A DNA stretch of 19,392 bases, from the NCBI RefSeq assembly GCF_938030785.1, contig NZ_CALHIK010000115.1:1-19392 (forward strand). The letters are read 5' to 3'. Positions 7,530 to 15,715 of this stretch are shown here, piece by piece. The first letter of the stretch is position 1, and each line of letters begins with the position of its first letter. The DNA comes from an uncultured Campylobacter sp. (lineage in GTDB: Bacteria > Campylobacterota > Campylobacteria > Campylobacterales > Campylobacteraceae). Both the position numbers and the translations under genes were made by a program. Under the pieces are notes generated by a model. That model searched no databases. It was not told where the DNA came from and was given only the letters and a program-made list of their open reading frames with translations.

Positions 7530-9725
7530 CTAATCTTCGCTCTTTACGATCTTGGCAAACTCGCCAAAGTAAATTTCTTTTAGCGCGCCAAGGTTTTTGC
7601 GGACGGAATTTATGCGAAACTCTTCACCGCCGCTAACACCTAGGCGCATTAAGCTTAGCCCGTATTTTGCGGCCAGCTCTTTAAATTTCGTCTCATCGCG
7701 TACACCGAAAATCGCGCGCGAAAAGCTCTCGTCGAAAATATCTCTACTATCGTCGCAGCTCATCTCAAACTCGCCGCCGATGCCACCTACGCACGCCATC
7801 TTAGCTAGCGTAATTGCCACGCCGCCGATTCCTACGGAGTTTGCAAATTCCAAAACTCCGCTCCTGCCCGCCTCGATCGCGAAGTCCCACAGAGCGCGCT
7901 CGGCTTTTAAATTTAACTCAGGCAGGCTGCCTGCGACGCGATTTTCTACCGCTTTCATATAAAGCGAGCCCGCAAAAACGCCCTTCGTGTCACCCGCCAG
8001 ATAGACGTTCACGCCGCTAGCGCAAAAATCGCTAGGGATGATCTCGTCCTCGTTTGTGCCCACGCACACGATCGCGGGAGTGGGCTGGATGCTAACGCCG
8101 CCCGTTTCATTATATAGGCTTACGTTGCCGCTTACGACGGGAGTATTTAGTGCGGCGCAAGCCTGCTTGATCCCCTCGCAGCCCTGCGCGAACTGCCACA
8201 TAACCTCTGGATTTTGCGGATTGCCGTAGTTTAGGCAGTCGGTGATGGCTAGAGGCGTCGCGCCGCTCATCGCGACCTTTCGCCCCGCCGACGCTACCGC
8301 AAGCGCCGCGCCTATGCGAGGATGGACATAATTCATCCGCGTGTTGCAGTCCGCAGCCATCGCGAGCTTGACGCCGTTTTGCTTAACTCGCATCACCGCA
8401 GCGCCCAGCATGCCGGGACGCTTAGCGGAGCTTAGCCCTACGTTAGCGTCGTATTGATCGTAGATGTAGGATTTATTTAGCACTTCGGGGTCCTCAAAAA
8501 TTTTATCAAACGCCGCGTCCAGCTCGCGCTCGCTTGCGCCGCAGCCGCATAAATTTTGCCGCGCGATCTGCGCCATATATGCAGGCTCTTTTATCGGGCG
8601 ATCCAGCACGGGCGCAGCCTCGCTAAGCGGCTCGATCGGGATAACGCCCGCCAGCTCGCCGTGCCAAAAAAGCTCCATCTTGCCGCTATCCGTCACCTCG
8701 CCGATGACGGCGGCGTCGAGATCCCATTTGGCAAAAATTTCTTTGATTTTCTCCTCGCAGCCCTTTTTGGCGCAGATCAGCATACGCTCTTGGCTCTCGC
8801 TCAACATCAGCTCATACGGGCTCATCCCCTCCTCGCGCATCGGCACCTTGTCTAAGCTTAACCTCATGCCGCTACCGCTGCGCCCCGCCATCTCAAAGCT
8901 GCTTGAAGTAAGCCCTGCCGCGCCCATATCCTGGATACCCACGACGTAATCTGTTTTAAAAAGCTCCAAGCACGCCTCCATCAGCAGCTTTTCAGCGAAC
9001 GGATCGCCCACCTGCACGGTCGGACGCAGGGATTTGTTCGCGTCGTTAAAGCTATCGCTCGCCATCACGGCTCCGCCGAGCCCGTCGCGACCGGTCTTAG
9101 AGCCCACGTAGATCACGCTGTTGCCAACGCCTTCAGCCCTACCGTAGAAAATTTCATCCTTTTTAACGATACCTAGAGCAAAGGCATTAACTAAAATATT
9201 GCCGTCAAAGCTCTTATCGAAGCTCGTCTCGCCGCCGATCGTAGGGATGCCCATGCAGTTGCCGTAGTGCGCGATGCCGGCAACCGCGCCTTTAAGCAGA
9301 TAGCGCTGCTTCCTGGCATTCTCGCTTCTTCCTCGCACCTCACCGAAACGAAGCGAGTTCATATTGGCTTCGACGCGCGCGCCCATCGTAAAGATGTCGC
9401 GCAGTATCCCGCCCACGCCGGTTGCAGCCCCCTGAAACGGCTCTATGAAGCTAGGGTGGTTGTGGCTTTCCATCTTAAAAACCGCAGCCATGCCGCCGCC
9501 GATGTCGATGACGCCTGCGTTTTCGCCAGGGCCTTGGATGACCCAAGGCGCCTTGGTCGGGAAGCCGCTTAAGTATTTTTTACTCGATTTGTAGCTGCAG
9601 TGCTCGCTCCACATCGCGCTAAAAATCCCAAGCTCGAGCAGATTCGGCTCGCGACCTAAAATTTTTAAAATTTTTTCATATTCTTCGTCTGAAATTTTAT
9701 GTGCCGCTACTACTTTTTTGTCCAT
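7530..9725 (-). CDS. purL: Phosphoribosylformylglycinamidine synthase, small-type PurL subunit
   Basis: PurL uses ATP and ammonia from glutamine to convert FGAR to FGAM, the fourth step of purine synthesis, as part of a PurL-PurQ-PurS complex. The 731 residues match the short PurL class, which needs separate PurQ and PurS; neither is in this window. Clear motifs are IFSAMWSEHCSYKSSK near the N-terminus, the KMESHNHPSFIEPFQGAATG block with GGILRDI, VGDPFAEKLLMEA, QDMGAAGLTSSSFEMA, and in the second half TDCLNYGNPQNPEVMWQFAQ and NVSLYNET. The start at 9725 was chosen because AAAAGGGCGAAAAA precedes that ATG; a TTG 36 nt upstream lacks a good site. It lies 64 nt after the glycosyltransferase gene, which may be read through into it, and 3 nt before the J-domain gene. 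Confidence 0.98.
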   Translation of the reverse strand: MDKKVVAAHKISDEEYEKILKILGREPNLLELGIFSAMWSEHCSYKSSKKYLSGFPTKAPWVIQGPGENAGVIDIGGGMAAVFKMESHNHPSFIEPFQGAATGVGGILRDIFTMGARVEANMNSLRFGEVRGRSENARKQRYLLKGAVAGIAHYGNCMGIPTIGGETSFDKSFDGNILVNAFALGIVKKDEIFYGRAEGVGNSVIYVGSKTGRDGLGGAVMASDSFNDANKSLRPTVQVGDPFAEKLLMEACLELFKTDYVVGIQDMGAAGLTSSSFEMAGRSGSGMRLSLDKVPMREEGMSPYELMLSESQERMLICAKKGCEEKIKEIFAKWDLDAAVIGEVTDSGKMELFWHGELAGVIPIEPLSEAAPVLDRPIKEPAYMAQIARQNLCGCGASERELDAAFDKIFEDPEVLNKSYIYDQYDANVGLSSAKRPGMLGAAVMRVKQNGVKLAMAADCNTRMNYVHPRIGAALAVASAGRKVAMSGATPLAITDCLNYGNPQNPEVMWQFAQGCEGIKQACAALNTPVVSGNVSLYNETGGVSIQPTPAIVCVGTNEDEIIPSDFCASGVNVYLAGDTKGVFAGSLYMKAVENRVAGSLPELNLKAERALWDFAIEAGRSGVLEFANSVGIGGVAITLAKMACVGGIGGEFEMSCDDSRDIFDESFSRAIFGVRDETKFKELAAKYGLSLMRLGVSGGEEFRINSVRKNLGALKEIYFGEFAKIVKSED

Positions 9726-9759
9726 TTTTTCGCCCTTTTCGCCGTTAAATTTAGGTCGC

Positions 9760-9785
9760 AATGATATCTAAAATTTTCTATCATT
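9760..9785. repeat. Inverted repeat between the glycan operon and purL
   Basis: AATGATA at 9760-9766 pairs exactly with TATCATT at 9779-9785 around a 12-nt spacer. It occupies the 64-bp gap, about 35 nt upstream of the purL start codon. It could be an operator, a weak processing hairpin or chance in AT-rich DNA. Confidence 0.4.
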
Positions 9786-9789
9786 TCGA

Positions 9790-10545
9790 TTAATCTTCGC
9801 CCTTTTTAAGATACTTCTCGTAAAGTTTCGCCTCTTTTAAAAACGCGTAAAATGCGTTAATATTTGCCGTGATAAATCCCTTGCGCCCATCAAAAAGCGA
9901 TCTGCGCAAAATGTATGATTTAAAAAACGCAAACGGATAGATCAGCAAAAGCTTCGCAAGGCTCGGCTTTTTGCCCTTTTCAAAATCCCCCTGCGCGCGC
10001 AGCGTAGAGTAGTTGTTGTTTTTCATAACGAGCTCTGCGATCGGCTTTTCGCTAAAATGGTTGATGCAAAATTTGCTCTTTTTCACCGCGCCTTTTATGA
10101 TCGAAATTTGCGCGTGCACCCCCATATTTTTATACTCGCCGCACTCCTTACGAAAGAAGCGGATGTGAGTATTTTTGCGCACTAGATCCGAGCACTTGCG
10201 CCCTAGCGAGTATTCGTGAAATTTAATATCCAGCGCCGAGTAATCGCTCTGGCTCATAAACTCCTCTATCTCGCCCTTTAGCTCAGGACTTACCTCCTCG
10301 TCGCCGTCGAGATTTAGCACCCATTCGTTGCTGCAGAGCGAAAATGCGTAGTTTTTCTGCACCCCCTCGCCCTGCCAGTCGTGGTGGTAAATTTTATCGG
10401 TAAATTTACGCGCGATCTGCAGCGTGGCATCGGTGCTGCCGCTATCGACGATTATGATCTCGGCAAAATCCGCCACGCTACGCAGCATACGCTCGATGTG
10501 GCGCTCCTCATTCATCACTATCGCATAAACGGACGCTTTAATCAT
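9790..10545 (-). CDS. GT2 glycosyltransferase, WaaE-like (LOS/LPS core)
   Basis: The 251-residue GT-A fold enzyme probably adds a sugar (in WaaE-type relatives a glucose on heptose I) to the inner core from a nucleotide sugar at the cytoplasmic face. It starts with the family pattern YAIVMNEERHIERMLRS (7-23), followed by VDSGSTD (33-39), WQGEGVQKNYA (57-67) and the metal-binding LNLDGDEEV with DGD at 80-82. The later NMGVHAQISI and CINHFSEK are typical of this subfamily, as is the basic C-terminal part with an aromatic stretch (about 198-225) that may bind the membrane. The start codon overlaps the stop of the upstream deacetylase gene (ATGA). It is the last gene of the glycan operon. Family assignment is firm; the sugar and acceptor are inferred. 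Confidence 0.88.
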   Translation of the reverse strand: MIKASVYAIVMNEERHIERMLRSVADFAEIIIVDSGSTDATLQIARKFTDKIYHHDWQGEGVQKNYAFSLCSNEWVLNLDGDEEVSPELKGEIEEFMSQSDYSALDIKFHEYSLGRKCSDLVRKNTHIRFFRKECGEYKNMGVHAQISIIKGAVKKSKFCINHFSEKPIAELVMKNNNYSTLRAQGDFEKGKKPSLAKLLLIYPFAFFKSYILRRSLFDGRKGFITANINAFYAFLKEAKLYEKYLKKGED

Positions 10546-11333
10546 AGTTTGTTCCTTATCCTAGTAAATTTCAGCCAAAAATCAAAAAACCCCTCCGTGC
10601 CCAAAATGCCGATACGCTTTACGGCGTATTTGTCGTCGCCCGCCTCGTAAAGTCCGCGCTTGACGACCACCGCGCCTTTAAAATTTGATCTAGCGATATT
10701 TAAAATTTCGTCGTTAAATTTACCGTAGGGGTAGGCAAATACCTCGCACGGCCGCCCGCAAATACGTGCTACGCGAGCCTTGGACGCGATGATCTCATCT
10801 GCGGCGAGCTGCGGATCGCTCGCGTAGGTAAGGTCTAAATTTACGTGATGCATCGTATGCGCGCCAAACTCCACCAGCCCGCTTGCTTGCATTTTTAAAA
10901 TTTGCTCCTCGCTCAGCATCCGTGCAAGATGAGCGGTGTTGGCGCGCTCCCAGTCGTTTTGCACGGCGTCCGGCACCAAAAATATGCTCGCTTTGAAATC
11001 GTATTTTTTCAAAATTTCAAAGGCGTCGGTAAAATTATTTTCAAACCCGTCATCGAATGTGATGCAAACCGCCTTTTTAGGCAGCCGCTCTAGCGCGATA
11101 AGCTCGCTAAGCTTAAAGCTTTTAAAGCCGTTTTTTGCAAGCCACACGATCTGTCTTTCAAAATCCGCAGGTCTTAGCCGCCATTTGTCGAATTTATCGC
11201 CCTTGTGCTCCTCTACGCTATGATACATCAGCACCCGCGCCTTATGCCAGCCCTGCGGGATCCGCCACCAGTTATACCGCAGCGAAACGCCCGCTACGGC
11301 GGCAAAGATCAAAAAGGCTACAAAATAAATCAT
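10542..11333 (-). CDS. Membrane-anchored NodB-type polysaccharide deacetylase (copy 2)
   Basis: The 263-residue protein has one N-terminal membrane segment (about 2-17) and a NodB domain. It shows VLMYHSV (34-40), the catalytic/metal motif TFDDG (92-96, Asp94/Asp95), HTMHH (159-163, His159 and His163) and FAYPYG. Members of this family remove N-acetyl groups from hexosamines. The segment after the membrane helix is rich in Arg/Lys and the N-terminus has no charge, so the positive-inside rule puts the catalytic domain in the cytoplasm. It shares order and motifs with the deacetylase at 13713-14531, which lies three genes earlier in the operon, and the two are clear paralogues. It overlaps both neighbours by 4 bp (ATGA). 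A plausible role, by analogy with core-modifying deacetylases such as Klebsiella WabN, is to expose an amine on a core hexosamine. The substrate is inferred. Confidence 0.88.
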   Translation of the reverse strand: MIYFVAFLIFAAVAGVSLRYNWWRIPQGWHKARVLMYHSVEEHKGDKFDKWRLRPADFERQIVWLAKNGFKSFKLSELIALERLPKKAVCITFDDGFENNFTDAFEILKKYDFKASIFLVPDAVQNDWERANTAHLARMLSEEQILKMQASGLVEFGAHTMHHVNLDLTYASDPQLAADEIIASKARVARICGRPCEVFAYPYGKFNDEILNIARSNFKGAVVVKRGLYEAGDDKYAVKRIGILGTEGFFDFWLKFTRIRNKL

Positions 11334-12496
11334 CTGAATTTCTCTCCGTTTTTATAGACGAACTCGCGCCACTCGTAAGGCTCACTGTAAAAATCGCTCC
11401 GCTCGCTTTTATCTCTTCCGTTTGGTGCGTCGTGACGTTCGCCGCCGCTCTCGCTGCATTTTTCATCAGAAATTTTACCGCAGGCATCTGCGCCAAAGCT
11501 CTCTTCAAAGATCGTCTCGAGCATAAATTTTGCCACTCGGGCGGCGTTTGCGATCTTTAGCGTCTTAGCTCTGCCGCGCCGCGCGATACGCGCGTATTCG
11601 CCGCCGGCAAGAATGCGCTTGATCTTTGAAAAGCAATCCGCAGGACCGTCAAAATAAACTATCTCCGAGCCATCCTCGTAAAGCCGCTCAAACCCCGCGA
11701 TCTTGGGGCTAAAAGTGCAGACACCGCATCCTAAAAACTGTGCCATGCGGTCGCTCGCGCCGAGCAATTTATGAGTGCTTGCGCACTCAAGCTCGTCGTC
11801 GCGATTAAAATTTATCGCGATCTTTGCAGCCGCGATCTCGCGATGAAATTTATCGCCGAATACGACAGGCGCGCCGAGGCTTGCAAAAATTTTAAGCCTA
11901 AGCCCCTCTTTTTCGCAAAAATCGCGCAGCAAAAGCGCAAATTTATACCTCACGTCCTCTTGATAATCGCGCGCTATGTAGATTACGTCGGTCGTTTTAG
12001 CGGCGTCTAGGCGTCTATCAAACGCCGCGTCGGAGATATTTGGGAAAAAAGCGAATTTCGCGCCGTATCTTGCCGAAAGATAGCGCAGCTTCAGCGCATT
12101 CGCCCAAAAAAACACGTCGATGAAACTTAATTTTTCGAAAAATTCCCGTTTTTCTTGCAGATGATCGACGTACCAGATCGCGATTTTAATCTTAGGAAGC
12201 GCCGATTTTATCGCCCGCAGCGCGCTAAGACTGATCTTTTCGCCTTTGCCGATTAAAAGCAGATCGGCGCCGATATTTTCGCAGATACGCACGAGCTTGG
12301 CGTTCATCTTCTCTAACCCGCTGTTTTTCAGCCCGCAAAAGCGCAGGCTCCGCTCCCAATCGCGGTAGCTAAAATCATAGACGAAGTGTCCGCTGCGAAC
12401 GAGCCCGTGGCTGATCTTACGCTCCATACCGTAGAAAAAATTACCGTCGTCGTATTCGTTGAAAATACCGCAATGCACGATCTTTAGGCTTCGCAT
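11330..12496 (-). CDS. CgeB-like glycosyltransferase (GT-B fold) with a polar C-terminal tail
   Basis: The 388-residue protein resembles CgeB-type glycosyltransferases (the family with a Glyco_trans_1_2 C-terminal domain). It starts LKIVHCGIFNEYDDG; the middle has WYVDHLQ and FFWANALKLRYL; the nucleotide-sugar half has DVIYIARDYQED, INFNRDDELE, the typical SDRMAQFLGCGVCTFSPK, and a final FERLYEDGSEIVYF block with a downstream helix. After about residue 330 a 45-residue polar tail (rich in Ser, Glu, Asp, Gly) interrupts the end before the conserved-looking EPYEWREFVYKNGEKF. The start overlaps the upstream GT4 gene by 13 bp and the stop overlaps the deacetylase gene by 4 bp. No signal peptide or membrane helix is seen, so it is cytoplasmic. 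Donor and acceptor sugars are unknown. Confidence 0.8.
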   Translation of the reverse strand: MRSLKIVHCGIFNEYDDGNFFYGMERKISHGLVRSGHFVYDFSYRDWERSLRFCGLKNSGLEKMNAKLVRICENIGADLLLIGKGEKISLSALRAIKSALPKIKIAIWYVDHLQEKREFFEKLSFIDVFFWANALKLRYLSARYGAKFAFFPNISDAAFDRRLDAAKTTDVIYIARDYQEDVRYKFALLLRDFCEKEGLRLKIFASLGAPVVFGDKFHREIAAAKIAINFNRDDELECASTHKLLGASDRMAQFLGCGVCTFSPKIAGFERLYEDGSEIVYFDGPADCFSKIKRILAGGEYARIARRGRAKTLKIANAARVAKFMLETIFEESFGADACGKISDEKCSESGGERHDAPNGRDKSERSDFYSEPYEWREFVYKNGEKFR

Positions 12497-13716
12497 AACA
12501 GCTCCTCGTAGTAATTTTTAAGCGAGCTAATATAATTTTGCAGCGTCAAAGTTTGCTTAAGACCGGCGTGTTTTTGCGCGAAAGCCCAGGCGTATTTGCC
12601 GTAAGTGCGGTAAATTTCATCGATCTTGGCGCCTAGATCCGCCGCCTCGCACAAAAACTCCTCGCTTAAAATTTCTGAAATTCCGCCCGCGCGGGTAGAT
12701 ATCAGCACGGGCGAATAAAAAATACCTTCGATCAAAATCACCGGAAAGCCCTCCTTGCGCGAGCTGATGACGTGCAGGTGCGACGCGCTCAGGGCCGCTG
12801 CAACGTCGTCGCAAAAGCCGCACAATCGCACGCGGTCCTGCAATTTTAGCGAATCGATTAAATTTTGTAAATTTTGCCTCTCGCCGCCCTGACCGTAAAT
12901 TTTAAGCTCGAAATCAAATTTCAGCTCGCTTGCGGCGCGGATCAAAAGATCAAAACCCTTGATCTTATCGAGCCTGCCGACCGCGACGATACTAAATTTA
13001 AAATTTTCCGCCACCGCGTTTGCGCCCTGTTGCGATACGAATACGCTACTAGTCTTATTTTGCGATGCGTCCGCATCGAAAGGCGTATCTTGCGACACAC
13101 CCGCCCCGCCAGGCATATCTTGCGACGCAAATGCAGAGCCAGCCATATTTTGCGGCGCGAACGTGCCGCTAGCCGAACCGTTGCATGCGTCTTTTGTTTC
13201 CTTCGGCGCTTCGTTTGCGGCACCCTCCACGTCCTTGCAGCGCGCGAAAATTTCACGATTTGCAAACTCCAGCCGCGGCTCTATACCGAAATATATCACC
13301 TTTGCGGCGTGATTTATCGTAGTTGCGACTTTGCGCGAGGCTGCGATGACGTTTCGCACGCGATCGAAAACCGGCGCTTTGCGATCGTTGTGTTTGGTCG
13401 CAACGAGCTTAAGATTTAAAAATTTTTCGACCACGAAGCCGATCTGTGCGGCTTTGGCGCCGTGCGAATGTAAAATTTCAAATCCGCCCGAGCGTAAAAA
13501 CCGATAAATTTCAGCGAACAAAAACGGATTGTAGCGTTTGTCGCGGCTTTTGTACTGATAAATTTGCACGCGAGCATCCAGACGCTGTAAAAACTCGCAT
13601 CTATCGGGCACGATTAGCGCCGTCTGCTCGCTTTTGCAAAGCTCATTTAGCGAGTCGATCACGATCTTTTCGACGCCGCCGTAAAATCTGGAGCAGCAAA
13701 GATAGGCGATTTTCAT
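12484..13716 (-). CDS. GT4-family glycosyltransferase with a decapeptide-repeat insertion
   Basis: The 410-residue GT-B enzyme is expected to add a core sugar at the cytoplasmic face. The N-terminal acceptor half starts MKIAYLCCSRFYGGVEKIV (Gly-Gly loop at 13-14) and has ILHSHGAKAA (81-90). The C-terminal donor half starts FSIVAVGRLDKIKGFDLLI (241-259) and has the E-x7-E motif EGFPVILIE (Glu322, Glu330) and TRAGGISEIL. Between the halves, about residues 163-237 form a low-complexity insertion holding five exact-length 10-residue repeats (186-235). Without it the protein would be about 340-350 residues, the usual size. It overlaps the deacetylase gene upstream by 4 bp and the CgeB-like gene downstream by 13 bp. 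Family is firm; sugar specificity is unknown. Confidence 0.88.
   Translation of the reverse strand: MKIAYLCCSRFYGGVEKIVIDSLNELCKSEQTALIVPDRCEFLQRLDARVQIYQYKSRDKRYNPFLFAEIYRFLRSGGFEILHSHGAKAAQIGFVVEKFLNLKLVATKHNDRKAPVFDRVRNVIAASRKVATTINHAAKVIYFGIEPRLEFANREIFARCKDVEGAANEAPKETKDACNGSASGTFAPQNMAGSAFASQDMPGGAGVSQDTPFDADASQNKTSSVFVSQQGANAVAENFKFSIVAVGRLDKIKGFDLLIRAASELKFDFELKIYGQGGERQNLQNLIDSLKLQDRVRLCGFCDDVAAALSASHLHVISSRKEGFPVILIEGIFYSPVLISTRAGGISEILSEEFLCEAADLGAKIDEIYRTYGKYAWAFAQKHAGLKQTLTLQNYISSLKNYYEELLCEA
13012..13161 (-). repeat. Five tandem 30-bp repeats inside a GT4 gene
   Basis: The plus-strand word TGCGR recurs exactly every 30 bp at 13031, 13061, 13091, 13121 and 13151. The units are diverged but keep frame and encode a decapeptide with consensus (F/G/D)-(A/V)-S-Q-(D/N)-x5, the last position Ala or Val. 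The array lies in the linker between the two Rossmann domains, where length change is tolerable. Confidence 0.85.
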
Positions 13717-14531
13717 CTATTTCTGCCCTTTTTCATCTTCAAAATAAAGCTAAAAAGCCCCTGCCTACCGCTAACCATGATGCGCGGAATTTCAAAATTT
13801 GAGTAGTGTGGGCGCAACACGTCGTTTTTCGTCGTAACGGCGCAGCTAAATCCCGTCTCGCGCGCGCAGCGGACGCTAATCTCGTCGTAAAAGCCGAACG
13901 GATAGGCAAAAGCCCTGCAGCAAATGCCAAATCTTGCCTCTATTTCACGCTTTGATTCGCTCATCTGGCGCAGCTGCTCTGCCGCGTCCAAGCTAGGCAA
14001 GTTTGCGTGATCGAGCGTATGCGAGCCGATCTCGATAAGCCCGCTTTGCAAAAGCTCGCGAACCTCCTGATCGCTTAGCATCTGCTCGCGATTTAGCTCG
14101 TCGCTTGATTTTTTTAGATCCTTATCGGTCGCCCAATTCCCGTCAAAGCGCCGGTTCACGATGAAAATCGTCGCCTTAAAGCCGTATTTTTGAAGTATCG
14201 GCAGAGCGCCCGTGAGATTATCGCGGTATCCGTCGTCGAAAGTAATGCAAACCGCCTTTGCAGGCTTTTTATCCAAGCTTGCAAGCTCGCTTAGAGTGTA
14301 GCTCGTAAAACCGTTTCGCTTCAGCCACGCAAGCTGTTTTTCAAACGCGGCGGGCTCTACGCGCAAGCGGTTAAATTTAGAGGCATGCTTTGGCAGATGC
14401 TCGCGGATCATATGATACATCAGCACGCGCGGATACTCGTAAGGTTGGTCCTTCGCCCACCACGCAAAGCGTAGGCAAAACCACACAAAAAGCGCCGCTG
14501 CCGCAAAAGCCAAAACCGCCGCGTAGATCAT
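13713..14531 (-). CDS. Membrane-anchored NodB-type polysaccharide deacetylase (copy 1)
   Basis: The 272-residue protein probably removes an N-acetyl group from a glycan hexosamine. One membrane helix spans about 3-20, followed by RFAWWAK. The NodB domain shows VLMYHMI (36-42), TFDDG (97-101, Asp99/Asp100), HTLDH (171-175, His171 and His175) and FAYPFG. The start at 14531 was chosen because the ATG overlaps the ligase stop as ATGA with GAGGATC upstream, and because it lines up with the N-terminus of the paralogue at 10542-11333 (MIY plus a helix plus WW). An upstream start at 14681 would add 50 unrelated residues inside the ligase gene and was rejected. Positive residues after the helix place the catalytic domain in the cytoplasm. 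The family is sure; the substrate is inferred from the core-glycan operon. Confidence 0.88.
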   Translation of the reverse strand: MIYAAVLAFAAAALFVWFCLRFAWWAKDQPYEYPRVLMYHMIREHLPKHASKFNRLRVEPAAFEKQLAWLKRNGFTSYTLSELASLDKKPAKAVCITFDDGYRDNLTGALPILQKYGFKATIFIVNRRFDGNWATDKDLKKSSDELNREQMLSDQEVRELLQSGLIEIGSHTLDHANLPSLDAAEQLRQMSESKREIEARFGICCRAFAYPFGFYDEISVRCARETGFSCAVTTKNDVLRPHYSNFEIPRIMVSGRQGLFSFILKMKKGRNR

Positions 14532-15715
14532 CGCTCGATCCTCATGCGATAAGCCAAAAAGCTCAAAATCGTAGCCAGACTTAGCGCCTCTTTCGATAGA
14601 TATGCGCCGTGATCGAACTGGCAATCTATCAAAAGATAGATCAGAAGCGTAAGAACCCCAAACTGCCTGCTTTGAACGCACTCCTTAAAAACGCTAAATA
14701 AAATCAAGCCGTAAAAGATAAGGCCGAGCACGCCGCTATAAAGTAAAATTTCTAAAAATAGATTATGCGGCGCGTTGTATTCGGGATGCTCAAGGACCGG
14801 GGAGTTTGGCAAATTTATATATGAGCCCAGCCCGTAGCCCAAGATAGGCTTTTGCTGCGCCATTTCCAAAATATAGCTCCAAATCACGGTTCTGCCTGAG
14901 GAGTTGCCGCTAAATAGCGCGGCCAGCCTTTGCTCAAACGACGGCGAAAGCGCAAGCAAAACGGCAAAAAGCGCGATGAAACCCACCGTGAAAAGCAGGT
15001 ATTTTTTGTTTAGACTCTTTAAATTTAGCGTGCCGTAAAACGCAAGCGCACAAAACGCGCCGACCCACGCCGCTCTGGAAAATGAAAAGATCATAAAAAA
15101 TGCAAATAAAAATAAAGCGGCAAATTTAAGTGCTAAAGGCCACCGTATCGCCACCGCGCTAAGGCAGAGTCCAAAGCCCATAAAAAGCCCTAAGATATTG
15201 CGGTTCGAAAGCGATCCGCTAAGTCCGCCGCGAACAGAGTCGCTTGAAAAGACGATCGCATCGGCGCTGCTTACAAGCTGATAGATCACGCTTACCGATA
15301 AAATTCCAAGCCCCACGAACAAAAAGGCAAAAACGGCGTTTTCATCAAAAAATTTGAGCTTGTAAAAATAACAAAGCACCAAAAATATCGTGCCGTATCG
15401 AAGCACGAAAAATAGCGTGCTCTGCCACGCTTTTTTTGAGATCACGGCCTCGTTTATGAGGTTTGAGATCGCTAGCGTTACCACTAAACAGACAAAGCAG
15501 ATCGAGATAAATCTCGTTTTTTTCAAAATTTCGCTTAAAATTGCATAGTTTTTAAAATACAATAGATGCGCCAAAAAGAGTAAATTTAGCGCCACAAAGG
15601 AGATCTGATAGACCGCGTTTTTGAAAAACAGCGACGCGCACCAAAGAAGTAGCAGCGTTAAAAATGTGATCCTCCAGCCGCTAAGCGCGCCGTTTTCGTA
15701 AAAAAATTTTTTCAT
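14528..15715 (-). CDS. waaL: O-antigen ligase family membrane protein (WaaL/Wzy_C type)
   Basis: The 395-residue protein is a polytopic inner-membrane protein with about ten to twelve hydrophobic helices. Ligases of this family transfer a glycan from an undecaprenyl carrier to the lipid A-core on the periplasmic face. The Wzy_C region is visible: FSFSRAAWVGA in a helix, then a periplasmic loop with GRTVIW, QQKPILGYGLGSY and APHNLFLEILLYSGVLGL, the last holding the His-Asn usual in ligases. A serine/arginine-rich SVRGGLSGSLSNRNILGL lies in an earlier loop. The gene overlaps both neighbours by ATGA. Ligase and polymerase members share this domain, so Wzy polymerase is a less likely alternative; the position among core glycosyltransferases and next to the acyltransferase favours a ligase. 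Confidence 0.8.
   Translation of the reverse strand: MKKFFYENGALSGWRITFLTLLLLWCASLFFKNAVYQISFVALNLLFLAHLLYFKNYAILSEILKKTRFISICFVCLVVTLAISNLINEAVISKKAWQSTLFFVLRYGTIFLVLCYFYKLKFFDENAVFAFLFVGLGILSVSVIYQLVSSADAIVFSSDSVRGGLSGSLSNRNILGLFMGFGLCLSAVAIRWPLALKFAALFLFAFFMIFSFSRAAWVGAFCALAFYGTLNLKSLNKKYLLFTVGFIALFAVLLALSPSFEQRLAALFSGNSSGRTVIWSYILEMAQQKPILGYGLGSYINLPNSPVLEHPEYNAPHNLFLEILLYSGVLGLIFYGLILFSVFKECVQSRQFGVLTLLIYLLIDCQFDHGAYLSKEALSLATILSFLAYRMRIER

Noticed and set aside
9726..9761. Upstream TTG start for purL
   Set aside because: No ribosome site, overlaps the inverted repeat, and the extra residues are not part of PurL; the ATG at 9725 has AAAAGGG upstream.
12874..13419. 181-residue plus-strand open frame
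   Set aside because: It lies fully opposite the well-supported GT4 gene, is rich in Arg and Cys, and includes the repeat array only as a mirror image.
14532..14681. Longer start for the first deacetylase (adds 50 residues)
   Set aside because: The added part lies within the ligase gene, has no similarity to the paralogue, and the ATGA overlap start has a good ribosome site.
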